Shown: positions 60,670 through 61,182 of the stretch, one piece after another | Layout of the letters: each line of letters starts with the position of its first letter | How positions within the stretch are numbered: the first letter of the stretch is position 1 | Assembly: GCA_028100865.1 (NCBI GenBank) | Contig: JAOHJV010000002.1 | Coordinates: 1-61,182, forward strand | DNA length: 61,182 nt | From: Candidatus Pelagibacter sp. | Lineage (GTDB): Bacteria > Pseudomonadota > Alphaproteobacteria > Pelagibacterales > Pelagibacteraceae | Direction of reading: 5' to 3' | The notes under the pieces: generated by a model | Databases searched by the model: none | Told to the model about the DNA's origin: nothing | The model's input: the letters and a program-made list of their open reading frames with translations, nothing else | Translations under genes and position numbers: made by a program

Positions 60670-61182
60670 ATGTCTGAATTTAATATTTCATCAAAAAAAG
60701 TTTCTGAATTAGTAGAAAAGTACGAAGTCAAAACTAATGAGAGAAAACTTAAACATTTTTTAAAAACTTTTGCATTCTATGCATTAGTTTTAATGTCAGT
60801 TTATCATTTTTATGCATCAGGCTTTGGAACAATTAGAGATATTTTACATAGAGGAATTCATATCTCTTTTGTCGTAAGTTTAGTTTTTATTTTTTATAAT
60901 TGGAAAAAAATAGACAAAAATACAAAAGATTTTAATATACCCTATCTAGATATAATTTTTTTTATTCTCACTATCATAACAGCTTTATATTTACCTTTAC
61001 TACCTCCAGAAATTCTAGCTTCTAGAGTAGGAAATCCAACTAGCATGGAGATATTTATGGGCTCTATACTAATAGTTTTAACCTTAGAGGCTGCCAGAAG
61101 ATCTATAGGTTTTACCTTACCTTTAATTTGTTTTTTCTTTATTTTATTTGCAATTTTTGGTCCATACTTTCCAGGTGCATTG
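60670..61182 (+). CDS. TRAP transporter fused permease (4TM/12TM), N-terminal part
   Basis: The frame is open from ATG 60670 to the window edge (171 codons), so the gene is truncated by the window. The N-terminal soluble stretch of about 40 residues is followed by at least four hydrophobic segments. 'GSILIVLTLEAARRSIGFTLPLI' near residues 133-155 is the typical DctQ-DctM junction motif of TAXI-type TRAP fusions. It would form the membrane channel that takes substrate from the receptor, using a sodium or proton gradient. Confidence 0.9.
   Translation, partial: MSEFNISSKKVSELVEKYEVKTNERKLKHFLKTFAFYALVLMSVYHFYASGFGTIRDILHRGIHISFVVSLVFIFYNWKKIDKNTKDFNIPYLDIIFFILTIITALYLPLLPPEILASRVGNPTSMEIFMGSILIVLTLEAARRSIGFTLPLICFFFILFAIFGPYFPGAL

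Noticed and set aside
1..61182. CRISPR arrays, insertion sequences, integrases or prophage genes
   Set aside because: I found no regularly spaced repeats, terminal inverted repeats with transposase, or phage structural genes anywhere in the window.

Overview
The window is a strongly AT-rich, very densely packed bacterial chromosome segment. Its genes and gene order point to a SAR11-type marine alphaproteobacterium (Candidatus Pelagibacter or a close relative). The supporting signs are alphaproteobacterial gene neighbourhoods (murJ-trpS-nfuA, irr/fabA-fabB-fabI, mutM/ubiE-ubiB-coaBC-dut next to rpsT-dnaA, tlpA/argH-lptM-lysA, carD-fdxA-helicase), an Irr regulator, a TAXI-type TRAP transporter, a lysine/asparagine/isoleucine-heavy proteome and almost no intergenic DNA. 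The assignment to SAR11 is an inference from these traits; no 16S rRNA gene is present. I see no phage, insertion sequence, plasmid gene or CRISPR array.

Layout. 1-2.7 kb: the end of an OmpR-type response regulator, a tiny ArfA-like ribosome-rescue gene whose frame is broken at an A8 run, then (minus strand) a PfkB sugar/nucleoside kinase, nth and dapB. 2.7-7.2 kb: dnaJ, dnaK and grpE (minus) facing rdgB. 7.2-12.1 kb: an LpoA-like lipoprotein-type binding protein divergent from rsmI and a BON-domain lipoprotein, the same grouping as E. coli yraM/yraL/yraP, followed by maeB. 12.2-17.5 kb: murJ, trpS, nfuA, a Bax-like glucosaminidase and a polysaccharide deacetylase. 17.4-31 kb: a long plus-strand information-processing block: tsaB, fur, a 2OG oxygenase, miaB, phoH, ybeY, lnt, metK, then nusA-infB-rbfA-rpsO-pnp, ending in a clear intrinsic terminator. 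31-36.8 kb: fabI-fabB-fabA divergent from irr, then a rubrerythrin, an Fe-S oxidoreductase and a DUF3501 protein. 36.8-46 kb: an SH3 protein, a ThiF-like E1 enzyme, dut, coaBC, ubiB and ubiE on the minus strand facing mutM, rpsT, a 300-bp AT-rich leader with several dyads, dnaA and dnaN. 46-53 kb: plsC, lysA, lptM, argH, tlpA, a HIG1 protein, an esterase, an HNH nuclease, coq7, dsbB and a DedA/YqaA-type membrane protein. 53-61.2 kb: tRNA-Leu(CAA), a fadD-like ligase, a 35-residue lysine-rich microprotein, carD, fdxA, a TerB-like protein, a SUV3-like helicase, and the start of a TAXI-TRAP transport operon cut by the window edge.

How it works together. Most of the content is core housekeeping: proteostasis, translation, RNA decay, fatty-acid, lysine/arginine and ubiquinone synthesis, and replication initiation. 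The most interesting signals are regulatory or very small. They include an intrinsic terminator between a promoter and nusA that could be a NusA-sensed attenuator; Irr-box-like (ICE) sequences at irr and over the rubrerythrin promoter, suggesting an iron/peroxide module with an unstudied Fe-S protein and DUF3501; the frame-interrupted arfA candidate; the lysine-rich microprotein beside a CarD with a histone-H1-like tail; a 128-residue TsaB; and a recurring architecture in which converging genes share their stop codons in a 4-nt overlap.
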